DNA of 64,000 nucleotides. It comes from Jiangella alkaliphila (GTDB lineage Bacteria > Actinomycetota > Actinomycetes > Jiangellales > Jiangellaceae). The notes under the pieces are model-generated. The model did no database searches. It had not been told where the DNA came from and saw nothing but the letters and a program-made list of their open reading frames with translations. A program made the translations under genes and the position numbers. Shown here in pieces: positions 19,817 to 29,187 of the stretch; positions within the stretch are counted from its first letter, which is position 1; the number at the start of each line of letters is the position of its first letter. The stretch is from assembly GCF_900105925.1 (NCBI RefSeq), contig NZ_LT629791.1, positions 4,744,001 through 4,808,000 on the forward strand. Reading direction: 5' to 3'.

Positions 19817-20511
19817 TCCACACCTTTCACCTCACCGAGATGCCGGCCGCCGTGACGGCACGCGCGCTGCTGCGACCGCCGTCGGGCACCACCACACCTG
19901 GACTGGACCACGCCGAGTGCCTGGCCCTCATGCGCCTGGGGGCGCCCACCGTCTCCCCGGGCCGGCTGCAGCTACGCCGGATCGCGGTCTTCGCACAGTG
20001 GCGTGACGAGGACGCCGTGGACGGCTTCCTGTCCGACGACGTCCTCGGCCGCCACCTGGCGACCGGCTGGCACGTCCGCCTGGAGTACCTGCGCCGCTGG
20101 TCCCGGCTGGCGGCCCTGCCCGGTCTGCCCGCCCGAGCAGGCGACTGGGACCGGGACGAACCCGTGGTCGCGGTGACCGTCGCGCGGATGCGTCTGCCCG
20201 AGGTGCCCCGGTTCCTGCGGTGGGGAAAGCCCGTCGAACGTCAGGTGCGCGACCACCCCGGCACCACGCTCGCCCTGGCCGCCTTCCGGCCGCCGCGCAC
20301 GATCTCCACGTTCTCCGTGTGGCGCACCGTGCGCGAGATGGAGGAGATGGTGCACGGTCGCTCCGACCTTCCCGCAGCCCGACGACACGCGGACGCCATG
20401 GTCGAACGTCGGCGCCGTGACTTCCACCACGAGTTCGCGACATTCCGCTTCCGCCCGCTCTCAGAGCACGGCACCTGGGCGGGGCGTACCGGGATCGTCC
20501 CGCTGAGCTGA
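19813..20511 (+). CDS. CrtA-like (spheroidene monooxygenase-like) protein
   Basis: A 232-aa cytosolic protein. The pattern LGAPTVSPGRLQLRRIAVFA, a central WRDEDAVDGFLSDD, then LAAFRPPRTISTFSVWRTVREMEEMV (quoted in part) and a C-terminal RRRRDFHHEFATFRFRPLSEHGTW resembles proteins annotated as spheroidene monooxygenase-like. In phototrophs CrtA oxidises carotenoids; here no carotenoid gene is nearby, so the activity is open. ATG 19813 overlaps the upstream 84-aa gene by 4 bases. It converges with pdxS, with 30 bases between the stops. Confidence 0.65.
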   Translation: MIHTFHLTEMPAAVTARALLRPPSGTTTPGLDHAECLALMRLGAPTVSPGRLQLRRIAVFAQWRDEDAVDGFLSDDVLGRHLATGWHVRLEYLRRWSRLAALPGLPARAGDWDRDEPVVAVTVARMRLPEVPRFLRWGKPVERQVRDHPGTTLALAAFRPPRTISTFSVWRTVREMEEMVHGRSDLPAARRHADAMVERRRRDFHHEFATFRFRPLSEHGTWAGRTGIVPLS

Positions 20512-20541
20512 TCAGGCCTCCAGCAGGCTGCCCGGGCTAGC

Positions 20542-21441
20542 TCACCAACCGCGCTCGGCCAGCCGGTGCGGCTCGGGCACGTCGGCGACGTTGATGCCGA
20601 CCATGGCCTCGCCGAGGCCGCGCGACACCTTGGCCAGCGTGTCGGGGTCGTTGTAGAACGTGGTGGCCTTGACGATGGCCTCGGCGCGTCGCGCGGGGTC
20701 GCCGGACTTGAAGATGCCCGAGCCGACGAAGACGCCCTCAGCGCCCAGCTGCATCATCATGGCGGCGTCGGCCGGGGTGGCGATGCCGCCGGCGGTGAAC
20801 AGCACCACCGGGAGCTTGCCGGCCTGAGCGACCTCGCGGACCAGCTCGTACGGCGCCTGCAGCTCCTTCGCGGCCACGTACAGCTCGTCCTCGGGCAGCG
20901 ACGACAGCCGGGCGATCTGGTCGCGCAGCTGCCGCATGTGCGTCGTCGCGTTCGAGACGTCGCCGGTGCCGGCCTCGCCCTTGGAGCGGATCATGGCCGC
21001 GCCCTCGGCGATGCGGCGCAGCGCCTCGCCCAGGTTCGTCGCGCCGCACACGAACGGCACGGTGAACTTCCACTTGTCGATGTGGTGCTCGTAGTCGGCC
21101 GGCGTGAGCACCTCGGACTCGTCGATGTAGTCGACGCCCAGGCTCTGCAGCACCTGCGCCTCGACGAAGTGCCCGATGCGCGCCTTCGCCATGACCGGGA
21201 TCGACACCGCGCCGATGATGCCGTCGATGAGGTCGGGGTCGCTCATGCGCGCCACGCCGCCCTGCGCGCGGATGTCGGCCGGCACCCGCTCGAGCGCCAT
21301 GACGGCGACGGCGCCGGCGTCCTCGGCGATGCGGGCCTGGTCAGCGGTGACCACGTCCATGATCACGCCACCCTTGAGCATCTCGGCCATGCCCCGCTTG
21401 ACCCGGGCGGTACCGACGGTGGACTGCGTCTCTTCGGACAC
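20542..21441 (-). CDS. pdxS: Pyridoxal 5'-phosphate synthase subunit PdxS
   Basis: A 299-aa TIM-barrel subunit that forms PLP from ribose 5-phosphate, glyceraldehyde 3-phosphate and ammonia from PdxT. Conserved stretches: [18 protein letters not shown] near the N terminus, [33 protein letters not shown] (catalytic Lys region), [17 protein letters not shown], and [21 protein letters not shown] at 21441 has GAGG 8 bases upstream and gives the expected length. It is usually next to pdxT, but here is separated from it by the accessory insert. Confidence 0.96.
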   Translation of the reverse strand: MSEETQSTVGTARVKRGMAEMLKGGVIMDVVTADQARIAEDAGAVAVMALERVPADIRAQGGVARMSDPDLIDGIIGAVSIPVMAKARIGHFVEAQVLQSLGVDYIDESEVLTPADYEHHIDKWKFTVPFVCGATNLGEALRRIAEGAAMIRSKGEAGTGDVSNATTHMRQLRDQIARLSSLPEDELYVAAKELQAPYELVREVAQAGKLPVVLFTAGGIATPADAAMMMQLGAEGVFVGSGIFKSGDPARRAEAIVKATTFYNDPDTLAKVSRGLGEAMVGINVADVPEPHRLAERGW

Positions 21442-21530
21442 TGCTCGAACCTCATGAGTCGACGGACGGACGGACAGCACCATGGTACGGCCTCGCCCGT
21501 GACGCCTCTGCCCCGCGGCCTGCCCTCCGG

Positions 21531-22073
21531 CTACTCCCCCGCCAGGCCGCGCGGGACGGTGTCGTCCAGCTCCACGGTCTGGGGCATCGGCGCATAGCCG
21601 GCCAGCCTCAGCCACCGGACCAGTGCCTTCCGCCGCAGCCTGATGGACCCGCGCACCAGCTCGTTGTGGAACCGCCGCGCGTGGGCGGCCCGGCGGCAGG
21701 CCATCCCCAGCTCGTCCAGCGCCGCCTCGGCGGCGGGATCCGAGCGCAGCGGCTCCAGGTCGGCCGGATCGTCCAGCACGGCCGTCAACACCGCGGTCAG
21801 ATCACTCTCCGCCTGGTACCGCTCCGCACCCTCAGAAGCCGTCCGTGCCCGCGACGCCGCGTCAGCCAGCGCGACGGACGTCGCCGGGTCCAGCAGGCCG
21901 GCGGTCGCGAGGTCCAGCACCGACCCCGACCGGCGCAGCAGCTCGGCGTCCAGGACGGCCAGCGACGCCGCCAGCCGGGCGTGCCGCCGGTCCAGCCGCC
22001 CGGCCGTCCACGACAGGTAGACGCCGAGGGCGGCGAGCACGGCGATCGTGACGAACAGCCATTCCCAGTTCAC
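21531..22073 (-). CDS. Membrane-anchored helical protein, unknown
   Basis: A 180-aa protein with one N-terminal membrane helix ([18 protein letters not shown], residues 4-21) followed by a fully helical domain rich in Ala, Leu and Arg ([41 protein letters not shown]; quoted in part). The segment with HNELVRG resembles LemA-type helical proteins but the match is weak. GTG 22073 overlaps the pimA stop by 4 bases, so it is the fourth gene of the PIM operon. A role at the membrane alongside PIM synthesis is suggested only by context. Confidence 0.7.
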   Translation of the reverse strand: MNWEWLFVTIAVLAALGVYLSWTAGRLDRRHARLAASLAVLDAELLRRSGSVLDLATAGLLDPATSVALADAASRARTASEGAERYQAESDLTAVLTAVLDDPADLEPLRSDPAAEAALDELGMACRRAAHARRFHNELVRGSIRLRRKALVRWLRLAGYAPMPQTVELDDTVPRGLAGE

Positions 22074-23209
22074 GGCAGCCCCGGCAGCTTGAAGGTGTGA
22101 CCGCCGGACCCGACCGCGACGGCCATCTCGTAGACCGCCAGCACCTCGTCGGCGACCCGGGCCCAGTCGTAGCGGCGCACCCCCAGTGACGCGGCCGCGC
22201 GGTACCGTGCCCGGCGCGCGGGGTCGCCGAGCAGCGCGATCGCCTCGTCCGCCAGCGCCCCAGCGTCGCCGACCGGCACCAGCGCGCCCAGCCGCCCGTT
22301 GTCCAGAACGGCCTGGAATGCCTCCAGCTCGCTGGCCAGCACCGGCGCGCCCGCGGCCATCGCCTCGGCGAGGACGATGCCGAACGACTCGCCGCCGATG
22401 TGCGGCGCGACGTAGATGTCGCTGCTGGCCAGCATCGCGGCCTTGTCCTCGTCGCTGACGCCGCCGAGGAACTCGACGGCGTCGCGGTGGCGGGGGGCGA
22501 TGCCGCGGCGGATGTCGTCGATCTCGCCCCGTCCGGCGACCAGGAGCCGGGCCCGCGGGAACGCCTCCTGAATGGCCGGCCAGGCCTTGAGCAGCACCTG
22601 CAGGCCCTTGCGCTGCTCGTCGAGGCGGCCGAGGAACGACAGCGTGCCGTCGGGCGAGCGCCACTCAGGCCGCGGCTCGACGGCGAACCGGTCGACGTAC
22701 AGCCCGTTGGGGATCAGCACCGCGTCGACGCCCAGGTGCTCGACGACGGTGCGCCGGGCCTCCTCGGAGACGGCGATGTGGGCGGTGAACTTCTCGAACG
22801 CCGACTTGAGGATGCCCTGCGCGGCGCTCATCGCCCGGGACCGGCGCATCGCCGAGTGCGACGTCGCGACGATCGGCACCTCGGCCCACAACGTCGTGAT
22901 CAGGCCCAGCGACAGCGACGCCGGCTCGTGCACGTGCACGACGTCGAACTCGCCGTCGACGAGCCAGCGGCGCACCCGCGCGGCGATGCGCGGCCCGAAC
23001 GCGACCCGCGCCACCGACCCGTTGTACGGGATGGCCAGCGGCCGCCCGACGGTGGTGACGTACGACGGCAGGTCGTCGTCGTCATCGCCGGGCGCCAGGA
23101 CGGAGACCTTGTGCCCGCGGCGGGTCAACTCCTCGGTGAAGTCGCGGATGTGCACCTGGACGCCGCCCGGGACGTCCCAGGCGTACGGGCAGGCGATGCC
23201 GACCTTCAC
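22070..23209 (-). CDS. pimA: Phosphatidylinositol alpha-mannosyltransferase PimA
   Basis: A 379-aa GT4 glycosyltransferase (GT-B fold) that transfers mannose from GDP-mannose to phosphatidylinositol at the cytosolic face of the membrane, the first step of PIM synthesis. The N terminus KVGIACPYAWDVPGGVQVHI is the acceptor-side loop typical of PimA; FLGRLDEQRKGLQVLL and the E-x7-E block GGESFGIVLAEAMAAGAPVLA lie in the C-terminal half. The GTG start overlaps the upstream acyltransferase stop by 4 bases. The order pgsA-acyltransferase-pimA matches mycobacteria. Confidence 0.93.
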   Translation of the reverse strand: MKVGIACPYAWDVPGGVQVHIRDFTEELTRRGHKVSVLAPGDDDDDLPSYVTTVGRPLAIPYNGSVARVAFGPRIAARVRRWLVDGEFDVVHVHEPASLSLGLITTLWAEVPIVATSHSAMRRSRAMSAAQGILKSAFEKFTAHIAVSEEARRTVVEHLGVDAVLIPNGLYVDRFAVEPRPEWRSPDGTLSFLGRLDEQRKGLQVLLKAWPAIQEAFPRARLLVAGRGEIDDIRRGIAPRHRDAVEFLGGVSDEDKAAMLASSDIYVAPHIGGESFGIVLAEAMAAGAPVLASELEAFQAVLDNGRLGALVPVGDAGALADEAIALLGDPARRARYRAAASLGVRRYDWARVADEVLAVYEMAVAVGSGGHTFKLPGLP

Positions 23210-24132
23210 GGCGCCACCGGGTGCGCCCGTCGCGGGTCGTTCGCGTCGAGGTCGGCGATGAACAGCCGCTGGGTCATGTGCCAGTCCTGCGGGCTGGCCG
23301 CGATGCCGATCTCGAACGCGTCGGCGATGCGCTGCGTCATGGTGGCCAGCCGCTCGCCGCGTTCCTGCGGCGGCTCGATCGGCTCGTGGAACCGGACGAC
23401 CAGGCCGTGGTCGGGCTCGCGGCCCTCGTAGGAGAGCGTGGCGGGGATCAGCGCGGCCCCGGTGCGCAGCGCCAGCATCGCGCTACCGGCGGGCATCCGG
23501 GTCGGCTCGCCGAACAGCGTGACGGGGACGCCGCGGCGGGACAGGTCGCGCTCGGCGGGCAGGCAGACCAGCCCGCCGCGGTTCAGGTGCTCGGCCAGCG
23601 CGCTCATGACACCCTCGCCGCCCAGCGGGTGCACCGTCATGCCGAGCGCCTCGCGGTAGGTGACGAACCGTTCGTACAGCCGCTCCGGGCGCAGCCGCTC
23701 GGCCACCGTCGCCAGCGGGGCGCCGGTGAGGCAGGCCCACGCGCCGGCCCAGTCCCAGTTGCCCATGTGCGGCAGCGGCACGACGACGCCCCGCCCGGCG
23801 GCCAAGGCGTCGCGGAAGTGGTGCTCGTCGACCACCCGGACCCGTTCGAGGATGCGCTCGTGGCTCCACTCCGACATCCGGAACGCGTCGCACCAGTACC
23901 GCATGTACGAGCGGGCGCCGAGATGGGTCAGTTCGCGCAGCTCCTCGGGGTCGTACTTGCCGACGCGGGCCAGGTTCAGCCCCAGCCGGCGCACCGACGG
24001 GCTCTCGCGGCGCCAGAAGAAGTCCGCGATGGTCCGGAACGACCGGTACGCCGCCTTCTCCGGCATGTGCTGGACGGCTTTCCAGCCCGTGCTGTAGAGC
24101 CAGTACTGCCGCCAGTCGCTGAACGCACTCAC
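23206..24132 (-). CDS. patA: Phosphatidylinositol mannoside acyltransferase
   Basis: A 308-aa member of the LpxL-type lysophospholipid acyltransferases. The HX4D motif is seen in VVPLPHMGNWDWAGAWA (about residues 125-141), followed by MSALAEHLNRGGLVCLPAERDL and VPVTLFGEPTRMPAG. In mycobacteria the orthologue (Rv2611c) acylates the mannose of PIM1/PIM2. GTG 24132 overlaps the pgsA stop by 4 bases and its own stop overlaps pimA, so three PIM enzymes are translationally coupled. The membrane link is peripheral, as no long helix is seen. Confidence 0.9.
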   Translation of the reverse strand: MSAFSDWRQYWLYSTGWKAVQHMPEKAAYRSFRTIADFFWRRESPSVRRLGLNLARVGKYDPEELRELTHLGARSYMRYWCDAFRMSEWSHERILERVRVVDEHHFRDALAAGRGVVVPLPHMGNWDWAGAWACLTGAPLATVAERLRPERLYERFVTYREALGMTVHPLGGEGVMSALAEHLNRGGLVCLPAERDLSRRGVPVTLFGEPTRMPAGSAMLALRTGAALIPATLSYEGREPDHGLVVRFHEPIEPPQERGERLATMTQRIADAFEIGIAASPQDWHMTQRLFIADLDANDPRRAHPVAP

Positions 24133-24740
24133 TCCAGCGCCGCCTGCCGCTGCACCGTGCGGACGCGGTGCCAGACGGTCCACGCACTGGCCGCCGCCAG
24201 CAGCCAGAGCAGCACCTCGAGCACGACGACGGGCAGGTCGAACAGGCCGACCAACCCGGTGACGACGAGGATCGCGACCAGCCGGTCGGCCCGCTCGGCG
24301 ATGCCGCCGCCGGCGGTGTAGCCGAGGCTCTCGGCCCGTGCCTTCGCGTAGGAGACGACGGCGCCCAGCGTCAGGCAGGCGATCAGCAGCGCCACCATGC
24401 GCAGGCTGTCGCCGTCGCCGGCGAACCACATCGCCAGCCCGCCGAAGATCGCGGCGTCGCCGAAGCGGTCCAGCGTGGAGTCGAGGAACGCCCCCCACTT
24501 GCTCGTCCGGCCCTGCAGCCGCGCCATGATGCCGTCGATGTTGTCGAAGAACACGAACGCCGTGATGAACAGCGTCCCCCAGAGGAACTCCCCCAGCGGG
24601 TAGAAGATCACCGCACCGGCGACGACGCCGAGCGTGCCGATGACCGTCACCGCATCCGGGCCCAGCCCCAGCCGCAGCATCCCGCGCGCCGCGGGTGTCA
24701 GGATGCGGGTCGAATAGACCCGGGTGTACTTGTCGAGCAT
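24129..24740 (-). CDS. pgsA: Phosphatidylinositol phosphate synthase (CDP-alcohol phosphotransferase)
   Basis: A 203-aa integral membrane enzyme that joins CDP-diacylglycerol and inositol phosphate, the first step towards phosphatidylinositol. The complete family signature D-x2-DG-x2-AR-x8-G-x3-D-x3-D is seen in the segment starting FDNIDGIMARLQGRTSKWGA and ending LDSTLD. Several helices follow. I chose ATG 24740 (MLDKYTRVYSTRILTP), which matches the usual N terminus, over an upstream start in the same frame. It is the first gene of the PIM operon and divergent from the EF-G-like gene. Confidence 0.92.
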   Translation of the reverse strand: MLDKYTRVYSTRILTPAARGMLRLGLGPDAVTVIGTLGVVAGAVIFYPLGEFLWGTLFITAFVFFDNIDGIMARLQGRTSKWGAFLDSTLDRFGDAAIFGGLAMWFAGDGDSLRMVALLIACLTLGAVVSYAKARAESLGYTAGGGIAERADRLVAILVVTGLVGLFDLPVVVLEVLLWLLAAASAWTVWHRVRTVQRQAALE

Positions 24741-24950
24741 CGCCCGTCCGTTCGACTCCAGATGTCCGAAACCGGTCCGCTGGATGAGCAGCATCCGGCG
24801 CCGCCATGCTACTGGCGATATGCCGATCACCCTTGCGCATCCACGCCTCGGGCACCAAAGTGGCCATCACCACATCTACGATCCGCGGCGGCGCAACGAG
24901 GCGCTGGTACCGCCGGGCCGCGCGTCGCCTGCGAGGCAGGAGGCTGGCGC

Positions 24951-27077
24951 ATGGCGACACGGCACCAGACAGGAGAGCAGGGCGACGCCGGAGGTGTACC
25001 TCCGGCCGACGGGGTCGACGTGCGCAACGTCGCTCTCGTCGGCCCGACCTCAGCCGGTAAGACCACGCTCGTCGAGGCCCTCCTCGTCGCGTCCGGGACG
25101 ATCCACCGGGCCGGCCGGGTCGAGGACGGCACCACCGTGACCGACCACGACGAGAGCGAGGTCCGCCAGCAGCGCTCGGTCGGGCTCGCGCTCGCCCCGC
25201 TGCTGTACGAGCAGACCAAGATCAACCTGCTGGACACCCCCGGCTACGCCGACTTCGTCGGTGATCTGCGGGCCGGGCTGCGCGGCGCCGACTGCGCACT
25301 GTTCGTCGTGTCGACGGCCGAGCCGATCGACGGCACCACCCGGCTGCTGTGGGCCGAGTGCGAAGCGGTCCGCATGCCGCGTGCCGTCGTCCTCACCAAG
25401 CTGGACCACCCCCGCTCCGACTACGCGGGCACGCTGGCCGCGATCCGCGACGGCTTCGGCGACAAGGTGCTGCCCCTCTACCTGACCAGCGGGACGGACT
25501 CCCTGGTCGGCCTGCTCAGCGAGCGGGTCTATGCGTACGACGGCGGCCGCACCGAGCGCGACCCGTCGGCCGACGAGGCCGCCCTGCTGGAGGGCGCCCG
25601 CGGGGAGCTGATCGAGGGCATCATCGAGGAGTCCGAGGACGAGTCGCTGATGGATCGCTACCTCAGCGGCGAGCACATCGAGCTGAAGGTGCTGGTCGAC
25701 GACCTCGAACGGGCGGTCGCGCGCGGCTCGTTCCACCCGGTCGTCCCGGTCTGCTCCGCGACCGGCCTGGGCACGCAGGAGCTGCTGGAGGTCATCGCGG
25801 GCGGCTTCCCGGCGCCGTCGGAGCACCCGCTGCCGGAGGTGACGTCGCTGGACGGCACGCCGCGCGAGGGCATCGCCGCCGACCCCGCCGGCCCGCTGCT
25901 GGCCGAGGTCGTCAAGACCACGTCGGACCCCTATGTGGGCCGCGTCAGCCTGGTCCGGATCTTCTCCGGCACGCTGCGCCCCGACGCGACGGTGCACGTC
26001 TCCGGCCACTTCCTGGCCGACCGCGGGCACGAGGAGCACGACGAGGACGAGCGCATCGGCGCGCTGTCCTGCCCGCTCGGCAAGACGCAGCGGCCGGTCG
26101 CCGAGGCGCACGCCGGCGACATCGTCGCGATCGCCAAGCTGTCCCGCGCCGAGACCGGCGACACGCTGTCCGCGAAGGACGACCCGCTGCTCATGCGGCC
26201 GTGGTCGATGCCCGAGCCGCTGCTGCCGTTCGCGATCGTCCCGTCCGCCAAGGCCGACGACGACAAGCTCGTCCAGGGCCTGTCCCGGCTGGTCGCCGAG
26301 GACCCGACGCTGCGGGTCGAGAACAACGGCGAGACGCACCAGCTGGTGCTGTGGACGATGGGCGAGGCGCACGCGGACCTCGTCCTGGACCGGCTGCGCA
26401 CCCGCCACGGCGTCGACGTCGACACCGTCGGCCTGCGGGTGCCGCTGCGCGAGACGCTGGCCGGCAAGGCGAGCGGCCGCGGCCGGCACGTCAAGCAGTC
26501 CGGCGGCCACGGCCAGTACGCCGTCTGCGAGATCGAGGTCGAGCCGCTCCCCGAGGGCGGCGGTTTCGAGTTCGTCGACAAGGTCGTCGGCGGCTCCGTC
26601 CCGCGCCAGTACATCCCGTCGGTCGAGAAGGGCGTGCGGGCGCAGATGGAGCGCGGCACCGTCGCGGGCTACCCGATGGTCGACATCAAGGTCACGCTGT
26701 ACGACGGCAAGGCGCACAGCGTCGACTCGTCCGACATGGCCTTCCAGACCGCGGGCGGCCTGGCCCTGCGCGAGGCGGCGTCGGCGGCCGGCGTGAACCT
26801 GCTCGAGCCGGTCGACGAGCTGTCCGTCATGGTCCCCGACGACTACGTCGGCTCGGTCATGGGCGACCTCGCCGGGCGGCGCGGCCGGGTGCTCGGGACC
26901 GAGGCGGTCGGGTCCGGGCGGACGGTGGTGCGCGCCGACGTGCCGCAGACGGAGATCGTCCGGTACGCCATCGACCTGCGCGCGATGAGCCACGGCACCG
27001 GCACCTTCACCCGGCGCTACGCCCGGTACGAGGCGATGCCGCAGAACCTCGCCGCCAAGGTGACGGCCGACGGCTAG
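24951..27077 (+). CDS. Elongation factor G-like GTPase (FusA2 type)
   Basis: A 708-aa translational GTPase resembling EF-G2 of mycobacteria. G1 is GPTSAGKTT at residues 31-39 and G3 is DTPGYADF. The usual NKMD of G4 is replaced by TKLD, and the switch I segment (RQQRSVGLALAPLLY) differs from the RGITI consensus of EF-G. Domains II, III, IV (GRGRHVKQSGGHGQYAVCEI) and V (DLAGRRGRVLGTE) are present. Such paralogues often lack translocation activity. ATG 24951 has AGGAGG at 24938-24943. It interrupts the order pgsA - HIT - thrS found in mycobacteria. Confidence 0.88.
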   Translation: MATRHQTGEQGDAGGVPPADGVDVRNVALVGPTSAGKTTLVEALLVASGTIHRAGRVEDGTTVTDHDESEVRQQRSVGLALAPLLYEQTKINLLDTPGYADFVGDLRAGLRGADCALFVVSTAEPIDGTTRLLWAECEAVRMPRAVVLTKLDHPRSDYAGTLAAIRDGFGDKVLPLYLTSGTDSLVGLLSERVYAYDGGRTERDPSADEAALLEGARGELIEGIIEESEDESLMDRYLSGEHIELKVLVDDLERAVARGSFHPVVPVCSATGLGTQELLEVIAGGFPAPSEHPLPEVTSLDGTPREGIAADPAGPLLAEVVKTTSDPYVGRVSLVRIFSGTLRPDATVHVSGHFLADRGHEEHDEDERIGALSCPLGKTQRPVAEAHAGDIVAIAKLSRAETGDTLSAKDDPLLMRPWSMPEPLLPFAIVPSAKADDDKLVQGLSRLVAEDPTLRVENNGETHQLVLWTMGEAHADLVLDRLRTRHGVDVDTVGLRVPLRETLAGKASGRGRHVKQSGGHGQYAVCEIEVEPLPEGGGFEFVDKVVGGSVPRQYIPSVEKGVRAQMERGTVAGYPMVDIKVTLYDGKAHSVDSSDMAFQTAGGLALREAASAAGVNLLEPVDELSVMVPDDYVGSVMGDLAGRRGRVLGTEAVGSGRTVVRADVPQTEIVRYAIDLRAMSHGTGTFTRRYARYEAMPQNLAAKVTADG

Positions 27078-27114
27078 GCCCAGCCCCAGGTGTCCGCCGC
27101 GCCCGCCGCGGCCC

Positions 27115-27175
27115 GTTGATCATGGAGAAGGTCGGCTTCCCGGCGCTTCGGGACCCGACCTTCTCCATGATCAAC
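27115..27175. terminator. Perfect 21-bp palindrome between convergent genes
   Basis: Arms 27115-27135 and 27155-27175 are exact inverted copies; the arm begins GTTGATCATGGAGAAGGTC. The 19-base loop contains a further CCCG/CGGG pairing. It sits between the stops of the EF-G-like gene and the S10 peptidase gene. It resembles the repeat at 59934-60005 and probably ends transcription from both sides. Confidence 0.7.
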
Positions 27176-27215
27176 AGCGGGGTGGCACTCAGCGGCCCCC
27201 GGCGCCCGGGTACGG

Positions 27216-28682
27216 CTATGACGCGGTGGCCCGGCGGACGAAGTCGGCGAGGTCGGCGCTCTGACGCAGCCGGCTGGGCTCGTGGACGTACATCATGTGG
27301 CCGGCCTCGTAGTACCGGCGCTCGATGTTGTCGCGCAGCCCGGCCGGGATGTTCAGGTGCGCGAGGTCGTCCTCGGCACAGGAGAACGGCGTCGCGCCGT
27401 CGTAATAGCCGAACGCGACGTGGACGCGCAGGTGCGGGTTCTGCCGCATCGCGCGGGAGAGGCGGTCGAGCACGGACACCGACGCGTTCTCGAACTCCTT
27501 GTAACTCCACTTGCCGTTGACGTCCGGGCCGAACACATGGAACGGGGAGGTGTCCTCGACGCCCAGCTCGGCGCGCGCGTAGTGCTGGTAGGCCGTCGCG
27601 TACGGGCCGAGGATCGCGTCCATCGACGGGTCGGCGTCCATGCCGTCGGCGATCCCGTCGGCGGCGGGGGCGGTGAACCGGGAGTCCAGACGGCCGACGC
27701 TGAGGCCGTCGGCGCGGCGCAGCTCGGTGAAGTAGCGCCAGTGCTCCAGGCGCAGGTCGGCGCGGTCGACATAGTCCTCGCTCAGCCCGGTGAGGCGGGC
27801 GACGGTCGCGACGGCGTCGGCGCGCTCCTGGGCGCCCAGCCGGGACCCGCGGGCCAGCACGTAGAGGTAGTCGCGGGCGGCGTACTCCTCGGCCTCGGCG
27901 ACGACGTCGCGCAGCTCCCGGCCCGGGTGCCGGCCGTGGTAGTGCGCGGTCGCGGCGTAGAACGGCAGGAACCGCGCGTAGGCGGCGTCGTTGCCCTCCT
28001 TGAAGTCGTGCGCGCCGAAGTTGAGGACGCAGGAGATGAGCATGAGCCCGTTGAGGTACATGCCGGCGCCCTGGAGGTGCTGAGCGAGCGCCGACGCGCG
28101 CGTGGTGCCGTACGACTCCCCCGCCAGCAGCTTCGGAGACAGCCAGCGTCCCTCGGCGGTGACCCACTGGCGGATGATCTCGCCGACGGACTCGATGTCG
28201 GCGGTGAAGCCGTGGAAGTCGCCCGCCTTCTGCCCGTCCACGACCCGGGAGCGCCCGCTGGAGACGGGGTCGATGAAGACGAGGTCGCTGACGGCGAGCA
28301 GCGACTCGGGGTTGTCGGCCAGCCCGTACGGCGGCGGCGCGAGGTCGCCGACGTCGCCCATGACGACGCGGCGCGGTCCCAGCACGCCGAGGTGCAGCCA
28401 GACGCTGGCCGAGCCAGGTCCGCCGTTGAACGCGAAGGTCACCGGCCGGGTGCCCGGGTCGGCGTCGTCGAGGGTGTACGCCGTCAGGCCGACCTGGGCG
28501 CGCGGGCGCCGGCCCTTCCAGACGTCGTCCTCGACCTTGTCCTCCCACAGCACGACGCGGCCGGCCTTGGCCGTGTAGGACAGCTGGCCGTCCGGGGTGT
28601 CGAGGACATGGTGGGTGGTGACCAGCTCGTCCTCGAGATGCGCGACGTCGTCGTCCTTGGGCTTCGGGTCGGGGTCGGTCAC
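27216..28682 (-). CDS. Serine peptidase, S10 (carboxypeptidase Y-like) family
   Basis: A 488-aa alpha/beta hydrolase-fold peptidase. The S10 oxyanion stretch FAFNGGPGSASVWLHLG is near residue 90 and the nucleophile block LAGESYGTTRAS near residue 180; C-terminal Asp and His candidates lie in VHVAFGYYDGATPF and EAGHMMYVHEP. No signal peptide is seen, so unlike eukaryotic relatives it is probably cytosolic. GTG 28682 overlaps the HIT gene stop by 4 bases (GTGA), placing it last in a thrS-HIT-peptidase unit. The substrate is unknown; C-terminal peptide trimming is the family activity. Confidence 0.87.
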   Translation of the reverse strand: MTDPDPKPKDDDVAHLEDELVTTHHVLDTPDGQLSYTAKAGRVVLWEDKVEDDVWKGRRPRAQVGLTAYTLDDADPGTRPVTFAFNGGPGSASVWLHLGVLGPRRVVMGDVGDLAPPPYGLADNPESLLAVSDLVFIDPVSSGRSRVVDGQKAGDFHGFTADIESVGEIIRQWVTAEGRWLSPKLLAGESYGTTRASALAQHLQGAGMYLNGLMLISCVLNFGAHDFKEGNDAAYARFLPFYAATAHYHGRHPGRELRDVVAEAEEYAARDYLYVLARGSRLGAQERADAVATVARLTGLSEDYVDRADLRLEHWRYFTELRRADGLSVGRLDSRFTAPAADGIADGMDADPSMDAILGPYATAYQHYARAELGVEDTSPFHVFGPDVNGKWSYKEFENASVSVLDRLSRAMRQNPHLRVHVAFGYYDGATPFSCAEDDLAHLNIPAGLRDNIERRYYEAGHMMYVHEPSRLRQSADLADFVRRATAS

Positions 28683-29185
28683 GGCCAGGCCTCCGCCAGC
28701 AGGGTTCGGGTGTCGGCGAGCAGTTGCGGCATGATCTTGGTGTTGCCGAGGACGGTCATGAAGTTGGCGTCGCCGCTCCACCGCGGCACGACGTGCTGGT
28801 GCAGGTGCGACGCCAGCGAGCCGCCGGCCACGCCGCCGAGGTTGAGACCGACGTTGAACCCGTGCGGCTGGGACGCCGCCCGCACCGCGCGCACGGCGTC
28901 CTGCGTCATCGACGTCAGCTCCCGCGACTCGTCGTCGGTGAGCGTCTCGAACTCGCTGGTGTGCCGGTACGGGACGACCATGAGGTGGCCGGGGTTGTAC
29001 GGGTGCAGGTTCAGCACCGCGTACACCGTCTCGCCCCGGCGCAGGATCAGCCCGTCCTCGTCGGACCTGCGCGGGATCTCGCAGAAGGGGCAGCCGTCGC
29101 CGTCGCGGCCGTTGCCCGGCTCACCGGTGATGTAGGCCATCCGGTACGGCGTCCACAGCCGTTCCAGGCGGTCGGTCTCGGGCAC
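28679..29185 (-). CDS. HIT family protein
   Basis: A 168-aa histidine-triad nucleotide hydrolase. The triad HLHQHVVPRW (H-x-H-x-H) is near residue 135; PFCEIPRR with CPFC-type zinc ligands is near residue 30, and NPGHLMVVPYRHTSEF near residue 75. Mycobacterial Rv2613c, at the same position between pgsA and thrS, is a diadenosine tetraphosphate phosphorylase, so a similar role is plausible. It begins 2 bases after the thrS stop and overlaps the peptidase gene. Confidence 0.92.
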   Translation of the reverse strand: MPETDRLERLWTPYRMAYITGEPGNGRDGDGCPFCEIPRRSDEDGLILRRGETVYAVLNLHPYNPGHLMVVPYRHTSEFETLTDDESRELTSMTQDAVRAVRAASQPHGFNVGLNLGGVAGGSLASHLHQHVVPRWSGDANFMTVLGNTKIMPQLLADTRTLLAEAWP

Positions 29186-29187
29186 GG

